This document shows, one piece after another, positions 15,784-16,989 of a DNA stretch of 16,989 bases. Source of the stretch: Flavobacteriales bacterium UBA2426 (GTDB lineage Bacteria; Bacteroidota; Bacteroidia; Flavobacteriales_F; PHOS-HE28); NCBI GenBank assembly GCA_002342985.1, contig DDRC01000065.1:1074-18062 (forward strand), written 5' to 3'. Below the pieces are notes generated by a model that saw only the letters and a list, made by a program, of their open reading frames with translations, was not told the DNA's origin and ran no database searches. A program made the translations under genes and the position numbers. How positions within the stretch are numbered: the first letter of the stretch is position 1; each line of letters begins with the position of its first letter.

Positions 15784-16623
15784 ATGAGCACCATGGCTAT
15801 CACCGCCGCTGATGTGAACAAGCTGCGCCAGATGACCGGCGCGGGCATGATGGACTGCAAGAAGGCCCTCACCGAGGCGAACGGGGACTTCGATGCCGCC
15901 ATCGACCTGCTGCGCAAGCAGGGCCAGAAAGTGGCCGCCAAGCGCGCCGACCGCGACGCCACCGAAGGCCTCGTGATCGCGAAGACCGCCGCCGACGGCA
16001 CCCGCGGCGTGCTGGTGTGCACCAACTGCGAGACCGACTTCGTGGCCAAGAACGCCGACTTCGCTGCCATGGCCGACCGCATCGCCGCCATCGCGCTGGA
16101 GAAGGGCGCGGACACCGTGGAGGCGCTGAAGGCCGCCGCCTACGATAGCAACGGCCTCACCATCGCTGAGAAGCTCATCGAGCAGACCGGGGTGATCGGG
16201 GAGAAGATCGACGTGAGCGCCTGCCACGCCCTGGATGCCGGCTTCGTGTTCGCCTACAACCACCCGGGCAACAAGGTGGCGAGCCTCGTCGGCCTGAGCA
16301 AGGCCGGGTTCGAGACCGTGGCCAAGGATGTGGCCATGCAGGTGGCCGCCATGGCCCCCATCGCGCTCGACAAGGAGAGCACCCCCCAGAGCGTGATCGA
16401 CAAGGAGATCGAGATCGGCAAGGAGCTGGCCATCCAGGAAGGCAAGCCCGCTGACATGGCCGAGAAGATCGCCATGGGCCGTCTGAACAAGTTCTTCAAG
16501 GAGAGCACCCTGCTCGCCCAGGAGTTCATCAAGGACAACAAGCTCAGCGTGGAGCAGTACGTGAAGGCCGCCGACAAGGACCTCAAGGTCACCGGCTTCA
16601 AGCGCCACTCGCTCACCATCTGA
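15784..16623 (+). CDS. tsf: elongation factor Ts
   Basis: EF-Ts is the guanine-nucleotide exchange factor that regenerates EF-Tu-GTP. The 279-residue protein has the N-terminal UBA-like domain ([40 protein letters not shown]) and the signature [12 protein letters not shown] at 79-90, which contacts EF-Tu. A family-typical core follows, with the closing stretch [23 protein letters not shown]. The start at 15784 (MSTMAIT) is the first ATG after the rpsB stop; a second ATG three codons later (15793) is also possible. It is cotranscribed with rpsB, as in most bacteria. A strong intrinsic terminator lies just beyond the stop. Confidence 0.98.
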   Translation: MSTMAITAADVNKLRQMTGAGMMDCKKALTEANGDFDAAIDLLRKQGQKVAAKRADRDATEGLVIAKTAADGTRGVLVCTNCETDFVAKNADFAAMADRIAAIALEKGADTVEALKAAAYDSNGLTIAEKLIEQTGVIGEKIDVSACHALDAGFVFAYNHPGNKVASLVGLSKAGFETVAKDVAMQVAAMAPIALDKESTPQSVIDKEIEIGKELAIQEGKPADMAEKIAMGRLNKFFKESTLLAQEFIKDNKLSVEQYVKAADKDLKVTGFKRHSLTI

Positions 16624-16642
16624 GCCGGAAGCGATGCATCGC

Positions 16643-16679
16643 AGAGGGAGGCCCGGTGCCTCCCTCTTTTCTTTTCTTT
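16643..16679 (+). terminator. intrinsic terminator after tsf
   Basis: AGAGGGAGGC (16643-16652) and GCCTCCCTCT (16658-16667) form a perfect 10-bp stem with a CCGGT loop, followed at once by TTTCTTTTCTTT. This is a textbook intrinsic terminator and the clearest in the window. It should separate most rpsB-tsf transcription from pyrH. Confidence 0.9.
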
Positions 16680-16696
16680 GGGCCGCTCCAGCGACC

Positions 16697-16989
16697 ATGG
16701 CGAACAAGTACAAGCGCATCCTCCTGAAGCTCTCCGGCGAGAGCCTCATGGGTCAACAGGACTACGGCATCGACCCGCTGCGGCTGGGGCAGTATGCCGA
16801 TGAGATCATCGCCATCGCCGACAAGGGCGTTGAGGTGGCCGTGGTGATCGGCGGCGGGAACATCTACCGCGGCATGCAGGCCGGGGGCGGCATCGATCGC
16901 GTGCAGGGCGACCACATGGGCATGCTGGCCACGGTGATCAACAGCCTGGCACTGCAGAGCGCACTGGAGGCCAAGGGCCACAAGACCCG
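16697..16989 (+). CDS. pyrH: UMP kinase, 3' part outside window
   Basis: PyrH phosphorylates UMP to UDP, a step in pyrimidine nucleotide supply; it is a hexameric bacterial enzyme unrelated to eukaryotic UMP kinases. The 97 visible residues show the amino-acid-kinase phosphate loop LLKLSGESL (9-17), the GGGNIYRG motif (52-59) and [17 protein letters not shown] (71-87), with the conserved Asp-His-Met-Gly. The remaining roughly 140 residues lie beyond the window. The gene starts 17 bases after the terminator T tract, so it needs its own promoter or readthrough. Its position after tsf is the conserved bacterial order. Confidence 0.96.
   Translation, partial: MANKYKRILLKLSGESLMGQQDYGIDPLRLGQYADEIIAIADKGVEVAVVIGGGNIYRGMQAGGGIDRVQGDHMGMLATVINSLALQSALEAKGHKT

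Noticed and set aside
16631..16642. GCGATGCATCGC, a perfect 12-base palindrome before the tsf terminator
   Set aside because: As a hairpin it has only a 4-bp stem with a 4-base loop, next to a far stronger terminator stem; single occurrence, no pattern to support an operator.
14920..16749. 609-codon minus-strand open frame opposite rpsB and tsf
   Set aside because: It lies over two unmistakable housekeeping genes and is a shadow frame caused by GC-rich codon use.

Overview
The window looks like chromosomal core sequence from a GC-rich member of the Bacteroidota, most likely Flavobacteriales (inference). Four things point that way. The gene order is rplM-rpsI-rpsB-tsf-pyrH. L13 has a short N-terminal extension of the length I recall for Bacteroidota L13. 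A four-helix 'cytochrome b-like' protein resembles one that is common in that phylum. Boxes resembling the Bacteroidota -7 element (TAnnTTTG) sit just upstream of several start codons, mostly in the form TAnnTTCGC. I saw no tRNA, rRNA, CRISPR array, IS element, integrase or phage gene, and no gene-free stretch longer than about 165 bases.

Layout. (1) 1-3015, minus strand: a YfcC/DcuC-type carboxylate carrier, then a four-helix putative heme b membrane protein, a mono-heme cytochrome c lipoprotein and the GTPase HflX, whose 3' part lies outside the window. The last three genes are joined by two ATGA stop/start overlaps. (2) 3088-7441, plus strand: two overlapping genes for exported amidohydrolases of the imidazolonepropionase-like type. 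They encode three amidohydrolase-like units, and only one keeps the full set of metal ligands. (3) 7435-8403, minus strand: trpS, whose end overlaps the end of the amidohydrolase gene. (4) 8481-9607, plus strand: a plsC-type acyltransferase and gatC, joined by an ATGA overlap. (5) 9762-10673, minus strand: a CPBP-family membrane protein that has lost most of its protease motif residues. It is divergent from kbl (10792-11991, plus). (6) 12132-13854, plus strand: a small outer-membrane beta-barrel protein and an exported CsgG-like protein. (7) 14017 to the end, plus strand: the translation cluster rplM-rpsI, rpsB-tsf and the start of pyrH, with a clear intrinsic terminator between tsf and pyrH.

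Most of this is housekeeping: translation (L13, S9, S2, EF-Ts, TrpRS, GatC, HflX), phospholipid synthesis (PlsC), pyrimidine supply (PyrH) and threonine/glycine metabolism (Kbl). I found no convincing new multi-gene system. The items most worth a second look are the altered CPBP protein, the amidohydrolase pair with one intact and two degenerate units, the TAnnTTCGC promoter variant with very short predicted leaders, a pair of inverted repeats around the rplM -7 box, and a foldable leader in front of rpsB.
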